Counted from the stretch's first letter, positions 36,232 to 44,553 are shown. The stretch is DNA of 48,490 nucleotides from Clostridium sp. CAG:964 (GCA_000435335.1 FR891342.1:55268-103757); one strand, 5' to 3'. Translations and numbers: made by a program. The notes: a model not told the origin generated them from the letters alone.

Positions 36232-36565
36232 TCAAGTTCACTCCTAATTGAACAAATACCACTAATACTAAACCAAGGATAATGCCAATCTTATATGCAT
36301 ACAAAACTCTCTTGTTAATTTTATATGAAACTTCAGAGGTAGTGTTTTCTTCTGTTTTTGTGTCAATATCCTTTATTCCATATAGCTCGTTTATTGTTAT
36401 TTTCAGTGCTTTAGCAATATCAGGCATTAACAACGCATCCGGAACCTGATTTCCTGTTTCCCAGCGTGACACAGTCTTGTCTGACACAGACAGCATATCG
36501 GCAAATTCCTTTTGTGTTAAGCCAAGTTTTTTGCAGTGTTGCTTTATTATTTCATTAATAGTCAT
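36209..36565 (-). CDS. XRE-family regulator with C-terminal membrane helix
   Basis: A 118-aa protein. Residues 1-65 are a Cro/CI-type helix-turn-helix (KKLGLTQKEFADMLSVSDKTVSRWETGNQVPDALLMPDIAKAL is split over helices 1-5). A linker and one hydrophobic helix (GIILGLVLVVFVQLGV) near the C-terminus suggest a membrane-tethered repressor. The start at 36565 has AGGAG nine bases upstream. It is probably the element's own regulator. Confidence 0.8.
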   Translation of the reverse strand: MTINEIIKQHCKKLGLTQKEFADMLSVSDKTVSRWETGNQVPDALLMPDIAKALKITINELYGIKDIDTKTEENTTSEVSYKINKRVLYAYKIGIILGLVLVVFVQLGVNLNVNKYGF

Positions 36566-36604
36566 ATATACATCTCCTAAAGTTTTATAAATAAATAATA
36601 TCAA

Positions 36605-37208
36605 ATCAGCAACAGAGAGGAAACATCGTGTTTGATGAATTAATTCTCATTTATTGAGAATTGGCTTTAGAATGCAAATATTATGCTAATATACCTTTCT
36701 GTTGATACATAATAATTGACAGTTTACCTCGCCTATGCTATGCTTATATTATAGCAATTTAACATTGAATTTGTAAATTCAATTATATCAATTATTTTTG
36801 CACTATCTGCAATAGAGGATTTATGACAAAGTGCCGTTTCTGGGAAAACCGATATTTACCAATTGAATACAGTCTTGATAAAATCCAAAGCAACGAAGGA
36901 TTTTTTCTTTGTGCCTTGTTAAAAAAGGCGTAGCAACTCTTGAAATTGACAACGAGAAATGTTATCTTTCTGCCCCTGCCATTAGAGTAAGTCTTAATTT
37001 TCTTTTGTTAAAAGTTGATTTAAGGCTTGCTTTTTTTGTCTTTAAAAAAGCATAACCGTATTCAAACAAAAACAAAGCTAACTCCGTCTGAAAAACGAAA
37101 TCAGCTTGCTGCTTAAAATTTAATTACTACATCAAATAGACTTTTTAATATTGTCCGCACAATCCGGGGCAGTTCAAAATTCTCACTATCGCGTATAAGC
37201 TTTCTGTA
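36605..37208. other. Element right end and intergenic region
   Basis: AT-rich DNA containing attR (36968-36981). A 36-codon frame at 36823-36933 (MTKCRFWENRYLPIEY...) with a weak ribosome site could be a remnant of an element gene; I do not count it as a gene. An A/T-rich hairpin (GCTTTTTTT/AAAAAAGC) lies near 37028-37050. Confidence 0.4.
36968..36981 (+). repeat. attR: second copy of the tRNA-Trp 3' end
   Basis: TTCTGCCCCTGCCA, identical to 34476-34489, and the two bases before it match at one of two positions. No other tRNA sequence surrounds it, as expected for the distal att site. Confidence 0.7.
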
Positions 37209-37610
37209 TTATTTGCCGGCGAGCTTTTTTAAATACTCCTGTGCTTTTTCCTGCCCGCTTTTATTAAGCACACGGTACGCAATAAGAATATCCTTCTCTT
37301 CCTTAGAAAGGTCATATATTTTTTCGTCTGATTCATAGCTTCCGGTGGTATCCCTTGACTTTTTATTGTCAACACTGTCGGCTACCAAAGAATTTAAGTC
37401 AAGCTCTTGATTTATTGACTCTAAAAAAATTGAACATGGTACATTGAAAATCTTAGACAGCTTCAGTAAGGTGCTCGCACTTGGCGTAGTTTTACCTGTT
37501 TCGTAGTAGGTATAGGTTGACCTGTCAACATTCAATGCATTGGCAATCTGCTGCTGCGACAGTTCACAGCTTTCACGGTAGTACTTCAGCTTCAGTCCCA
37601 GTTCCTTCAT
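37209..37610 (-). CDS. XRE-family transcriptional regulator
   Basis: A 133-aa protein. Residues 1-65 form a Cro/CI-type helix-turn-helix with RESCELSQQQIANAL and the recognition helix DRSTYTYYETGKTTPS. The rest is a polar linker and a C-terminal helical segment (LSKEEKDILIAYRVLNK). I prefer the ATG at 37610, eight bases after GGAG, over the GTG at 37619. A perfect dyad overlaps its promoter region, so it probably represses itself. It lies between the element and tRNA-Thr. Confidence 0.88.
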   Translation of the reverse strand: MKELGLKLKYYRESCELSQQQIANALNVDRSTYTYYETGKTTPSASTLLKLSKIFNVPCSIFLESINQELDLNSLVADSVDNKKSRDTTGSYESDEKIYDLSKEEKDILIAYRVLNKSGQEKAQEYLKKLAGK

Positions 37611-37625
37611 ATTTTTCACTCCAAT

Positions 37626-37651
37626 ATTATAATCTTTACTTTGATTATAAT
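37626..37651 (-). promoter_or_regulatory. Putative operator/promoter of the XRE gene
   Basis: ATTATAATC and GATTATAAT form a perfect 9-bp inverted repeat with an 8-base spacer. Each arm contains TATAAT, so one may serve as the -10 box. It ends 16 bases before the start codon. The size and position suit binding by an XRE dimer. Confidence 0.6.
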
Positions 37652-37741
37652 TGTATAACTCTATTTCTGTGAAAAAAGTGAGAAACTGTCACCGAACACT
37701 AACTGCGATATATAAATATAACTCAACCTATAAAAAACTGC

Positions 37742-37780
37742 AAAAAAATATTACCGCCGTTATACTACAGCGGTAATATT
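37742..37780 (-). terminator. Terminator of tRNA-Thr
   Basis: AATATTACCGC pairs with GCGGTAATATT (11 bp) right after the tRNA CCA end on the minus strand, followed by a run of T. Confidence 0.85.
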
Positions 37781-37856
37781 TGGAGCTGGTGGCGTGACTC
37801 GAACACGTGACCCTCTCATTACGAATGAGATGCACTACCAACTGTGCTACACCAGC
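37781..37856 (-). tRNA. tRNA-Thr (CGT anticodon)
   Basis: A 76-base cloverleaf on the minus strand. The acceptor stem GCTGGTG pairs with CACCAGC, the discriminator is T and CCA is encoded. The anticodon loop TTCGTAA gives CGU, reading ACG. The T loop GTTCGAGTC is canonical. Confidence 0.96.
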
Positions 37857-37926
37857 ACAAAAGCCGTAATGTGTGCAAAAGCATATGGCAACAGCCTAAC
37901 CCTAAGCACAAGCACCGTCAGCATTC

Positions 37927-37955
37927 AGTATATAACTAAATCGAAAAAAAATCAA
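37927..37955 (-). promoter_or_regulatory. Promoter of tRNA-Thr
   Basis: Minus strand TTGATT (37955-37950), 17-base spacer, TATACT (37932-37927), about 70 bases upstream of the mature tRNA 5' end. Confidence 0.65.
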
Positions 37956-37993
37956 TAGCAACGGAACAATTTTCAGAACAATTTTTCTGATAG

Positions 37994-38040
37994 TTAATGC
38001 CCAAAGCAGGCTTCACAGCGGAAACTGCTTTGGGTATTAA
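37994..38040. repeat. Long inverted repeat (16-bp stem)
   Basis: TTAATGCCCAAAGCAG pairs with CTGCTTTGGGTATTAA with one G-T pair, around a 15-base loop. No U-run follows on either strand, so it is not a standard terminator. It could be the remnant of a small inverted-repeat element. Confidence 0.5.
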
Positions 38041-38241
38041 TGCAGCCCTCCCGATTTTATATTTTACTGCCGCTCACCAATTTCCGACTTTTTGTGTTAC
38101 CGTATTCATAAGGAGTACTTCCTCCCCTGCAATGCTTTTGCGGTTAAATTCATTATGCCGTATTTGAAGTTACTTTTCTTTTCTATTTAGTAATATCATT
38201 TTATCACATACAGATTAGATAGTCTGTTTTAAAAGCAATTC

Positions 38242-38269
38242 TTGAAAAAAACAAACTTTATGCTATAAT
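38242..38269 (+). promoter_or_regulatory. Promoter of the 7TM-kinase-regulator operon
   Basis: TTGAAA (38242-38247), 16-base spacer, TATAAT (38264-38269) with an extended TG. The start codon lies 70 bases downstream. Confidence 0.7.
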
Positions 38270-38339
38270 CTAAATTAAAAAAGTATTCATAACATTTTAT
38301 ATTAGACAAAACAGTGAGCGGAAGTATGAGGTATGAAGT

Positions 38340-40004
38340 ATGGTTGAAGGAAGGAAGAAGGCGTTAATAAGCGGCGGCATTATTTTGCTTGCCGTATTTG
38401 CTGCGTATATTTTTCGTCTTATCGGAAGAGGCTGTTTTTATCCTACGCTGTTTTCATATCTTCGCAGCTTCATTTATATAGGTATGTTCGCCGCTTGGGG
38501 GCTTTCTGTGCGTCAGCGTATTGTTCAAAAGCAGGTACGGCGGTATCTTACAGGCGTTTCGCTGCTGCTGATTTTGTGGTTTACCCTTCGCTCGGCAAAG
38601 TATTTTATTTTTTGGCAGCCGAATGTAATAAGATACCTATGGTATCTTTACTATTTGCCAATGCTGTTTATTCCTACTCTCGCACTGCTTATTGCAATGT
38701 CTTTAGGCAAGCCCGATGAATACAAGCTGCCAAAATCTGTTTTGCTATTGTTTGCCGTTTCGGGAGCTTTGCTTATTCTTGTGCTGACAAACGATTTACA
38801 TCAATTAGTTTTTTCCTTTTCAAAAAACGCAGATATTTGGTCGGATGAAAGCTACGGCTACGGTGTGTGCTATTTTGCCGTAATAGGATGGCAGGTGCTT
38901 TGTGCCGCTGCGGCACTTGTTGTTATGCTCTTTAAATGTCGGTTAAAAAATCGCAAGCTCCGTTTTTTGCCTGTAATTCCTTTGATTGTGTCTTTGAATT
39001 ATCTTGTGCTAAACTATATCGGTATACCGTGGCAAAAAGAGTTGTTCGGTGATGTCACCGCATTTCAGAGTCTTATGTATATGCTTTGCTTTGAGGCTTG
39101 TATTGCCTGCGGATATATACACTCCAACAGCCGCTATGCCGATTTGTTTGCCTCATCGGTGGGAACATCGGCACAAATTACCGATATGAGCTTCAATGTC
39201 CGATATGCGGCAATGGATACGAAACCGATTTCACGGAAAAAAATGATGCACGCCATACAAAGCCCTGTTACACTTGCAGATGGACTGAATCTGCATACAA
39301 TGCCCATCGGCGGCGGCTATGCAGTGTGGACGGAGGATGTATCCGCTCTGCTTGAAGCAAGAGAAAATTTTGAAGGTCTTTCTGAAGAACTTGCCGAGCG
39401 AAATGAAATATTACGCTATGAGTATAAGCGTGAGGCAAGGCGGCGTAGGGTTGAGGAGCAGAACCGTTTGTATGATTTGCTTCGCTGTACAACTCAAGCT
39501 CAAATTAATAGGATTTCGACGCTTACAAAAGAATATCAAAAAATAAATAAAACAGAGCCGACAAGAGCAAAAACCTTACTTGCCGAAATCGCCGTTCTTT
39601 GCAGCTATATCAAGCGTCGCAAACATTTAACATTGTTAGCCGACCGTGACTGCAGTGTAGCAATAGCCGAGCTGGTCGGAGCCTTCACCGAGTCTCTTCA
39701 AGCATTGAAGCTGTTGAATGTACGCACCACATTCTTTGCCGACAGCAGGCTTTCTGTGCTTCCGGGCAAATCGGCTGCGGAAATATTTGATTTTTACGAA
39801 CAAGTTATTGAATCAGACCTTGAAAACATATCGAGCATACAGGTAAGCCTTGCCTATGTTGAAGGACTGCGTTTATCGGTGAATATATGCTGCAAGGCCG
39901 ACCTGTCCTCCCTTGCGTTCAAGGGTAATATACGGTATGAAACGGACGATGACGAGGGATATCAGCATCTTGTATTTCTTCTTGAAGGAGATGTCGCCGT
40001 ATGA
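38340..40004 (+). CDS. 7TM sensor protein with degenerate histidine-kinase-like C-terminus
   Basis: A 554-aa protein. Residues 8-265 hold about seven membrane helices in the style of the histidine-kinase N-terminal 7TM domain. A soluble linker follows, then a long coiled coil (about 340-410, rich in Glu/Arg) where a DHp helix would be, but without the His-Asp/Glu motif. Residues 430-550 resemble a worn-down HATPase fold: no N-box Asn and no GxG lid (AEIFDFYEQVIESD occupies the N-box place). I read it as a pseudo-kinase sensor. Its stop overlaps the start of the next gene by four bases, so the two are made together. Confidence 0.7.
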   Translation: MVEGRKKALISGGIILLAVFAAYIFRLIGRGCFYPTLFSYLRSFIYIGMFAAWGLSVRQRIVQKQVRRYLTGVSLLLILWFTLRSAKYFIFWQPNVIRYLWYLYYLPMLFIPTLALLIAMSLGKPDEYKLPKSVLLLFAVSGALLILVLTNDLHQLVFSFSKNADIWSDESYGYGVCYFAVIGWQVLCAAAALVVMLFKCRLKNRKLRFLPVIPLIVSLNYLVLNYIGIPWQKELFGDVTAFQSLMYMLCFEACIACGYIHSNSRYADLFASSVGTSAQITDMSFNVRYAAMDTKPISRKKMMHAIQSPVTLADGLNLHTMPIGGGYAVWTEDVSALLEARENFEGLSEELAERNEILRYEYKREARRRRVEEQNRLYDLLRCTTQAQINRISTLTKEYQKINKTEPTRAKTLLAEIAVLCSYIKRRKHLTLLADRDCSVAIAELVGAFTESLQALKLLNVRTTFFADSRLSVLPGKSAAEIFDFYEQVIESDLENISSIQVSLAYVEGLRLSVNICCKADLSSLAFKGNIRYETDDDEGYQHLVFLLEGDVAV

Positions 40005-41251
40005 GTGCCTTTTCTTCGCTGCCGATCTTTTTGCAGACCTTAATACCGCTTTTGCTTTTTTTGGAAGCCGTGCTTGAATTGGGACTTTTTATATATCAAA
40101 TTTCCCGCAGCCGTAAACTGCTTGGCAATTTACCGAGCTTCGTAATTTTTGCGTTTTTGCTTGTTCTTTTGTTCTCGGTAACGCAAGGGGATTCGTTCAA
40201 GGGTAAGGATGCATTCTTATTAGATGCTCCGTGGCAGCTTCTCATTGCGGTAATTTTGCTTGTGATTGTTCATTTCACCTTTGCCCTGCCAAGAGAATAC
40301 CGCCGCCGAAAAAATATGCTCTCTCCGTTTTCGATTAAAGACGCCACCGACAGGCTGCCCATGGGTTTATGCTATGCCGACCCGAACGGGCGTATTATTC
40401 TTTGCAATGACCGTATGCGTCGCCTGTCGTTTGCACTGAGCGGACATGAGCTTCAAATTGCCGAGGACCTTGAAAAGGCGTTGAAGCAGCCCGATAAAAG
40501 CATTACTGTTAACGATGATTGTTACATACTGCCCGATAAGACAGTCTGGCAATTTCGCAAGCAGCACATCACCGTTGACAATGATGACAACTGGCTTCAA
40601 ATGACAGCACATAATGTTACCGAGCTTTATAACGGCAACATTCGTCAAGCCATTATAAATGACGAGCTGAAAGAGGTAAACCGCAGGCTTCAAAAAATGT
40701 ATGAGCGGATGTCCGACGATATAAAAGAAAAAGAGAGTCTTGACCTAAAAATACATATTCACGATACAATCGGAAGAAGCTTGCTGACAATTCGTGACAT
40801 AATTGAAAGTGATGAAAACACAGACAAAAAGCTTAAGGCCTTACAGGAGGCCACTGCAGTATTGACAAGCGATCGAGTAACAGCCAGCGGAACAATAGAC
40901 GAGGTTATTCAAACAGCAAAAATCCTTGGCGTAACAGTAAAGGTAAACGGATGTCTTCCCGCCGATTCACTTGCCGAAGAGCTTACCGCTGCAGCAGCGA
41001 AAGAATGTGTAACAAACTGTATCAAGCATGCCAAAGGCAATGAAGTATATATCTGCATAATTAAGCAAAAGGATTTGTTTGATATTACTATAACAAACAA
41101 CGGCATTGTCCCATCAGAACCCATTAAGGAGGGCAGCGGGCTGTCGTCGCTTCGCCACAGCATAGAATCCGCCGGCGGTGAAATGCACACGGCATACAAG
41201 CCACGCTTTGCCTTACTGCTTACCCTTCCGGAAAAGGAGAGCGACATATGA
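40001..41251 (+). CDS. Membrane sensor histidine kinase (NarX/DesK-like HisKA_3 type)
   Basis: A 416-aa protein with three membrane helices (about 8-32, 44-60, 78-95), a PAS-like domain (about 112-205, YADPNGRIILCND), a linker coil, then the phosphoacceptor His254 in HIHDTIGRSLL. The ATPase N-box is KECVTNCIKHAKG and the G-box GSGLSSLRHSIESAGG. All catalytic parts are present. It overlaps both neighbours by four bases, so it belongs to a three-gene unit with the upstream 7TM protein and the downstream regulator. Confidence 0.88.
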   Translation: MSAFSSLPIFLQTLIPLLLFLEAVLELGLFIYQISRSRKLLGNLPSFVIFAFLLVLLFSVTQGDSFKGKDAFLLDAPWQLLIAVILLVIVHFTFALPREYRRRKNMLSPFSIKDATDRLPMGLCYADPNGRIILCNDRMRRLSFALSGHELQIAEDLEKALKQPDKSITVNDDCYILPDKTVWQFRKQHITVDNDDNWLQMTAHNVTELYNGNIRQAIINDELKEVNRRLQKMYERMSDDIKEKESLDLKIHIHDTIGRSLLTIRDIIESDENTDKKLKALQEATAVLTSDRVTASGTIDEVIQTAKILGVTVKVNGCLPADSLAEELTAAAAKECVTNCIKHAKGNEVYICIIKQKDLFDITITNNGIVPSEPIKEGSGLSSLRHSIESAGGEMHTAYKPRFALLLTLPEKESDI

Positions 41252-41877
41252 TAAATACAATACTGGTAGAAGATGATTTATATATTCAAAAGCATTTTTC
41301 CGAACGACTGAAATCGAACAAGGATTTTCGCCTTGTCGGTGTATATCGTGACGCCTTTGAGGCAGAGAAAAGCTGCAGCGGCTCGATACAGCTTATTCTT
41401 ATGGATGTACGAACTCAGCACAGGCACTCCGGTCTCGCCGCCGCAGAGCGAATTAAAAAGGTATTTCCCCATATAAAAATAGTGGCTGTCACATCATTGG
41501 TCGATCCCGAAGTCCTTTCCAAAGCGAAAAATGGTGCCGCAGACAGCCTGTGGTATAAAGACCACGGAACAGAGGAGCTTTTGGATGTTATAAAAAGAAC
41601 CCTTGACGGAGAGAAGGTTTTCCCCTCCTCCTCCCCATCGGTTGAAATGGAAAAAGCCATGTCCAAGGATTTTTCGCCCCGCCAGCTTGACATATTGCGG
41701 TTGTATATTTGCGGACTGACATATCAGGAAATTGCCGATAAAATAGGAATATCCAAAAACGGTGTGCGGTGGAATTTGGACGACATGGTGAAAAAGGGTA
41801 GCTTTGAAAGCCGTGAAGCACTGGTTGCCACCGCAATCGAAAACAAGCTAATGGTCACAACATTAAAAGATGAATAA
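41248..41877 (+). CDS. NarL/FixJ-type response regulator
   Basis: A 209-aa protein with a receiver domain (residues 1-120) and a LuxR-type helix-turn-helix (about 143-200). The receiver acidic pocket is Glu8-Asp9-Asp10, the phosphoacceptor is Asp53 (LILMDVRT), and the switch residues lie in VAVTSL and WYKDHG. The output domain shows FSPRQLDILRLYICGLTYQEIADKIGISKNGVRWNL. The coupling to the kinase at 40001 is direct. Targets are unknown; the downstream envelope gene run is a reasonable candidate. Confidence 0.9.
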   Translation: MINTILVEDDLYIQKHFSERLKSNKDFRLVGVYRDAFEAEKSCSGSIQLILMDVRTQHRHSGLAAAERIKKVFPHIKIVAVTSLVDPEVLSKAKNGAADSLWYKDHGTEELLDVIKRTLDGEKVFPSSSPSVEMEKAMSKDFSPRQLDILRLYICGLTYQEIADKIGISKNGVRWNLDDMVKKGSFESREALVATAIENKLMVTTLKDE

Positions 41878-41890
41878 TATAAAAAATATA

Positions 41891-41919
41891 TCCTCGGTTT
41901 TAAAAGCCGAGGATTTTTT
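41891..41919 (+). terminator. Terminator of the signalling operon
   Basis: TCCTCGG pairs with CCGAGGA, with a TTTTAAAAG loop, followed by T6. It lies 14 bases after the response-regulator stop. Confidence 0.85.
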
Positions 41920-41984
41920 GTGCTGTTTAACAATTTTTATTTAAAAATTAATTATTTTTTGTGCGTTTACTGGCACAAGTGCTA

Positions 41985-42012
41985 GTGACAAACTTTAAAA
42001 AACAGGTACAAT
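41985..42012 (+). promoter_or_regulatory. Candidate promoter of the zinc-ribbon cluster
   Basis: GTGACA (41985-41990), 16-base spacer, TACAAT (42007-42012). Upstream lies the imperfect dyad GGCACAAGTGC, a possible regulator site. The leader to the first gene would be about 220 bases. Confidence 0.45.
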
Positions 42013-42073
42013 TATAGATGGGAAGGAATAGGCTGCATAATTCCGGTGTGCCTTTAACAGAGGTTAAGGCTAA

Positions 42074-42175
42074 CTCTCCCCCAATGCTCTCTGCAGCGAT
42101 AAGGCATATGCTGATGACCTTGGACTTGAAGAATTATATGACGATGATATTTCCAAAATTAAAGGCATCAAATAA
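42074..42175 (+). pseudogene. C-terminal remnant of an unrecognised gene
   Basis: An in-frame tail with no start codon, ending YADDLGLEELYDDDISKIKGIK and a stop at 42175. It has the composition of a real acidic protein tail, but an upstream stop and a frameshift cut it off. It overlaps a frame opening at ATG 42018 with no ribosome site. Probably debris of a lost gene. Confidence 0.3.
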
Positions 42176-42238
42176 GCTTTATTAAAGAGCATAAAAACAA
42201 AAAAATAATTAAACGCATTTATAAAGGAGGAATATTTT

Positions 42239-43324
42239 ATGGGATTATTTGATAAAAAGTACTGCGACATTTGCGGTGAAAAGGTTAATATGCTTACGCA
42301 GAAAAAGCTTTCAGACGGGCAGCTTTGCTCCAACTGTAAGCATAAGCTGGGCTCTTTCACAAGCGGCTGGAAGCAGAGAACTGTTCAGGATGTTAAAAAT
42401 CACCTTGAGCAAAGAGAACAAAACAAGCAGAAATATCAGCAGTTCAATTGTACGGCATCAGCAGGCGGAAGAAGCAATTCACTTCAAGTCGATTTCAATC
42501 ACCGCTGGTTTATCTTTGCTGTTAATAACAGAGATTTTAACAGCGGCAATCCTCAGGTTTTTGAATTTTCACAGCTTCAGGATTTTTGGATTGAGCCTGA
42601 ATACAGAACGCTTGACGATTCAGACAACGACGGTATTCCGGACAACAGGGATGATTTTGACAGCAGACAGCTCAACAATTATAACAGCTACGGCGGAAAT
42701 ATGAACGGAATGAACAACATGATGAACACATCAATGCTTAATATTCCGATTGCCGCTCAGCCTTTTGTTCGCAACTCAAGCTCATACTCTTCGCCGAACA
42801 AAATCCGTGAGGTACGCAACCTGAAAGTTTACTTCCGTGTTACAGAGCAATTTATAACGAGTCCAATTTATTTTGATGTAACATCGGGAATTTCCTCCGG
42901 AAATCAAATGGAGCTTATGAACGCCTACGAGGCTGCCGTTCAAATTATGCAGCTTTGTCAGCAAATCAAGCAAGGCGGTGCTTCCGCAAACCAAGGCTTC
43001 AATCAAATGAATCAGGGCTATGGTCAGCCGCAGCAAAATATGGGCGGATTTGCAGGCAGCTCGGTTCAAAATGCCGCTTATGCCGCAGCGTCCGCTCAGG
43101 TTCAAAACAACGCCTATAACACAGCTGCAGCCGTTCAGCCGCAAACGACCGACGCTTCATGGGTTTGTTCATCATGCGGCACACGCAACAACGGTAAATT
43201 CTGCCAAGGCTGTGGTTGTGCAAAGCCTGCCGCAATGAGCTCACGCTGCACAAGCTGCGGATGGACTCCGGCAAACGGTCAGCCTATGCCGAAATTTTGC
43301 CCCGAGTGCGGAGCACGCTTGTAA
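42239..43324 (+). CDS. DUF4428 and double zinc-ribbon protein
   Basis: A 361-aa soluble protein. The N-terminal treble-clef/zinc ribbon (YCDICGEKVNMLTQKKLSDG, CSNCKHKL) is the DUF4428 domain. A central beta-rich domain (about 75-230) follows, containing a short Asp-rich DDSDNDGIPDNRDDFD loop like a Ca-binding motif. A Gln/Asn/Ala-rich linker (about 240-305) then leads to two C-terminal zinc ribbons: CSSCGTRNNGKFCQGCG and CTSCGWTP...FCPECG. No signal peptide. The start ATG 42239 has AAAGGAGG upstream. Function unknown; it leads a run of envelope-type genes. Confidence 0.8.
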   Translation: MGLFDKKYCDICGEKVNMLTQKKLSDGQLCSNCKHKLGSFTSGWKQRTVQDVKNHLEQREQNKQKYQQFNCTASAGGRSNSLQVDFNHRWFIFAVNNRDFNSGNPQVFEFSQLQDFWIEPEYRTLDDSDNDGIPDNRDDFDSRQLNNYNSYGGNMNGMNNMMNTSMLNIPIAAQPFVRNSSSYSSPNKIREVRNLKVYFRVTEQFITSPIYFDVTSGISSGNQMELMNAYEAAVQIMQLCQQIKQGGASANQGFNQMNQGYGQPQQNMGGFAGSSVQNAAYAAASAQVQNNAYNTAAAVQPQTTDASWVCSSCGTRNNGKFCQGCGCAKPAAMSSRCTSCGWTPANGQPMPKFCPECGARL

Positions 43325-43325
43325 T

Positions 43326-43808
43326 TTGAAGCGTGCAGGCTATATTAAAAAAGCGAGTTTAATTTTGCTTATGTTATTATTACCTATAGGGCTTTTCGGG
43401 TGCGGAGCAAAGAAAAAATTCACCGAGGCAGATGTGTGCATAATCAGCTTTTCCTGTTCGGCTATGAGCTATACGGATTCTTATGCTTATTCTCTTGAAA
43501 AAGCAAATAACGAATGGCTTTTTGATGCTAACTATTCCTACGACACCGAAAATCCAAGGGTAGAATTTGAGAATAAAAAAGTTAGCTCGCAGGATACCGA
43601 AGCTATACTCGATATTGTGAAAGAGCAAGACCTTATTTCACAGGCTCAAAAGTATAAGCCGCCGAAAATCAACGCCTTTTTACTAGACGGCGGCGGATAC
43701 TATCTGTATTTCAGGATGAATGACGGCACAGAAATCAATGCAGAAATATATAATGACGATTTGGCAGCCGCCTTACGCACTTTGGCAGAAAAGTGCCGAA
43801 CATCATAA
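43326..43808 (+). CDS. Putative lipoprotein, unknown function
   Basis: A 160-aa protein with a lipoprotein signal: basic start, hydrophobic stretch ASLILLMLLLPIGLF and a lipobox LFGC. The rest is a small secreted domain ending in an alpha-helix (LAAALRTLAEKC). The frame opens at TTG 43326, directly after the previous stop, with a poor ribosome site; a start a few codons later is possible. It may be coupled to the zinc-ribbon gene. Confidence 0.75.
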   Translation: MKRAGYIKKASLILLMLLLPIGLFGCGAKKKFTEADVCIISFSCSAMSYTDSYAYSLEKANNEWLFDANYSYDTENPRVEFENKKVSSQDTEAILDIVKEQDLISQAQKYKPPKINAFLLDGGGYYLYFRMNDGTEINAEIYNDDLAAALRTLAEKCRTS

Positions 43809-43873
43809 TCTAACGTGTGAATTAAAGCACGGAATCATATGTTAAAAAATTAAAGAGAGGAAGGACGATTAAT

Positions 43874-44545
43874 ATGAAAAAAATCTTGGCATTACTCATG
43901 ATTTTTGCTGCTTCGCTTAGTCTTTTTGCTTGCGGAAAGGTTGACGGCGACGGCATGGTAAACACAACGGAAAATACTAACGCAGTTGATGCGACCGAAG
44001 CCACTACAGCCGAAGCCACTGCAGCCGAGGCGACTGCAGCGGCAGAAATAAAGGAGGGTGACAAAGGCAACGGGCCTGCTGATATTAACGCAGAATTTAT
44101 CACTCTCACGCTTCCGTCCGGCTACAAATATGAGGTCGATTCCTATAGCAAGGATTCAAAAGATCCGCTCAAGGGCAATGTGACTCTGTATATTTACAAG
44201 GACGGCTCATACTCATCTATTGCTACTCTTACCGCTACCGCCAGAAATATGGTTAGCAGTCAGGAAGAGGCTGTTGAAAACACGATAAAGCTTTGCAACC
44301 TTCAGACCTATAAAAACGGAAAATCTGAAATCGGCAAAGATGTGCAATACGGTGAAAACACCTATTCAACTATACATGTTACAACTGAAAACTACGAAAA
44401 AGACTTCTTTGTTACATATGCAAACAGAGGTGCATCGGATAAGACAGGGCTTCTTGTTAAGCTTGAAATCAAAAATGATAAAATTAAAGCTGACGACCCG
44501 TTTATTAAAGAGCTTCTTGACAGCCTTAAGATAGTTATGGCTTAA
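43874..44545 (+). CDS. Putative lipoprotein with Thr/Ala/Glu-rich spacer
   Basis: A 223-aa protein with signal MKKILALLMIFAASLSLF and lipobox LFAC. A low-complexity spacer follows (residues 35-60, built from ATEA/TAEA units), then a compact beta-rich domain (about 65-223) containing VTLYIYKDGSYSSIATLTA and a closing KELLDSLKIVMA. The layout suggests a surface-tethered domain. Start ATG 43874, with AGAGAGGAAGG upstream. The function is not known to me. Confidence 0.8.
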   Translation: MKKILALLMIFAASLSLFACGKVDGDGMVNTTENTNAVDATEATTAEATAAEATAAAEIKEGDKGNGPADINAEFITLTLPSGYKYEVDSYSKDSKDPLKGNVTLYIYKDGSYSSIATLTATARNMVSSQEEAVENTIKLCNLQTYKNGKSEIGKDVQYGENTYSTIHVTTENYEKDFFVTYANRGASDKTGLLVKLEIKNDKIKADDPFIKELLDSLKIVMA

Positions 44546-44553
44546 AAATTTTG

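Larger units (their letters stand above)
34476..36981. mobile_element. Decayed 2.5-kb integrative element in tRNA-Trp
   Basis: Bounded by 14-bp direct repeats of the tRNA 3' end. Inside are a cargo gene, a truncated tyrosine recombinase, an unknown gene and an XRE regulator, all on the minus strand and more AT-rich than the flanking genes. The recombinase lacks its N-terminal half, so the element is probably immobile. tRNA 3' ends are the classic target of tyrosine-recombinase elements. Confidence 0.7.
37857..38339. other. Intergenic region between tRNA-Thr and the signalling operon
   Basis: No gene seen. It holds the tRNA-Thr promoter, a 16-bp-stem hairpin at 37994-38040 and the promoter of the signalling operon. 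Confidence 0.5.
41878..42238 (+). other. Intergenic region before the zinc-ribbon cluster
   Basis: Contains the response-regulator terminator (41891-41919), an imperfect dyad GGCACAAGTGC near 41972-41982, a candidate promoter (41985-42012) and a gene remnant (42074-42175). No intact gene seen. Confidence 0.5.

Noticed and set aside
36823..36933. 36-codon frame MTKCRFWENRYL in the element right end
   Set aside because: Poor ribosome spacing, no recognisable family, and position in decayed DNA; noted as possible debris only.
42018..42188. 56-aa plus-strand frame MGRNRLHNSGV
   Set aside because: No ribosome site, it begins six bases after the candidate -10 box, and the better protein-like reading is the alternative frame ending at 42175.
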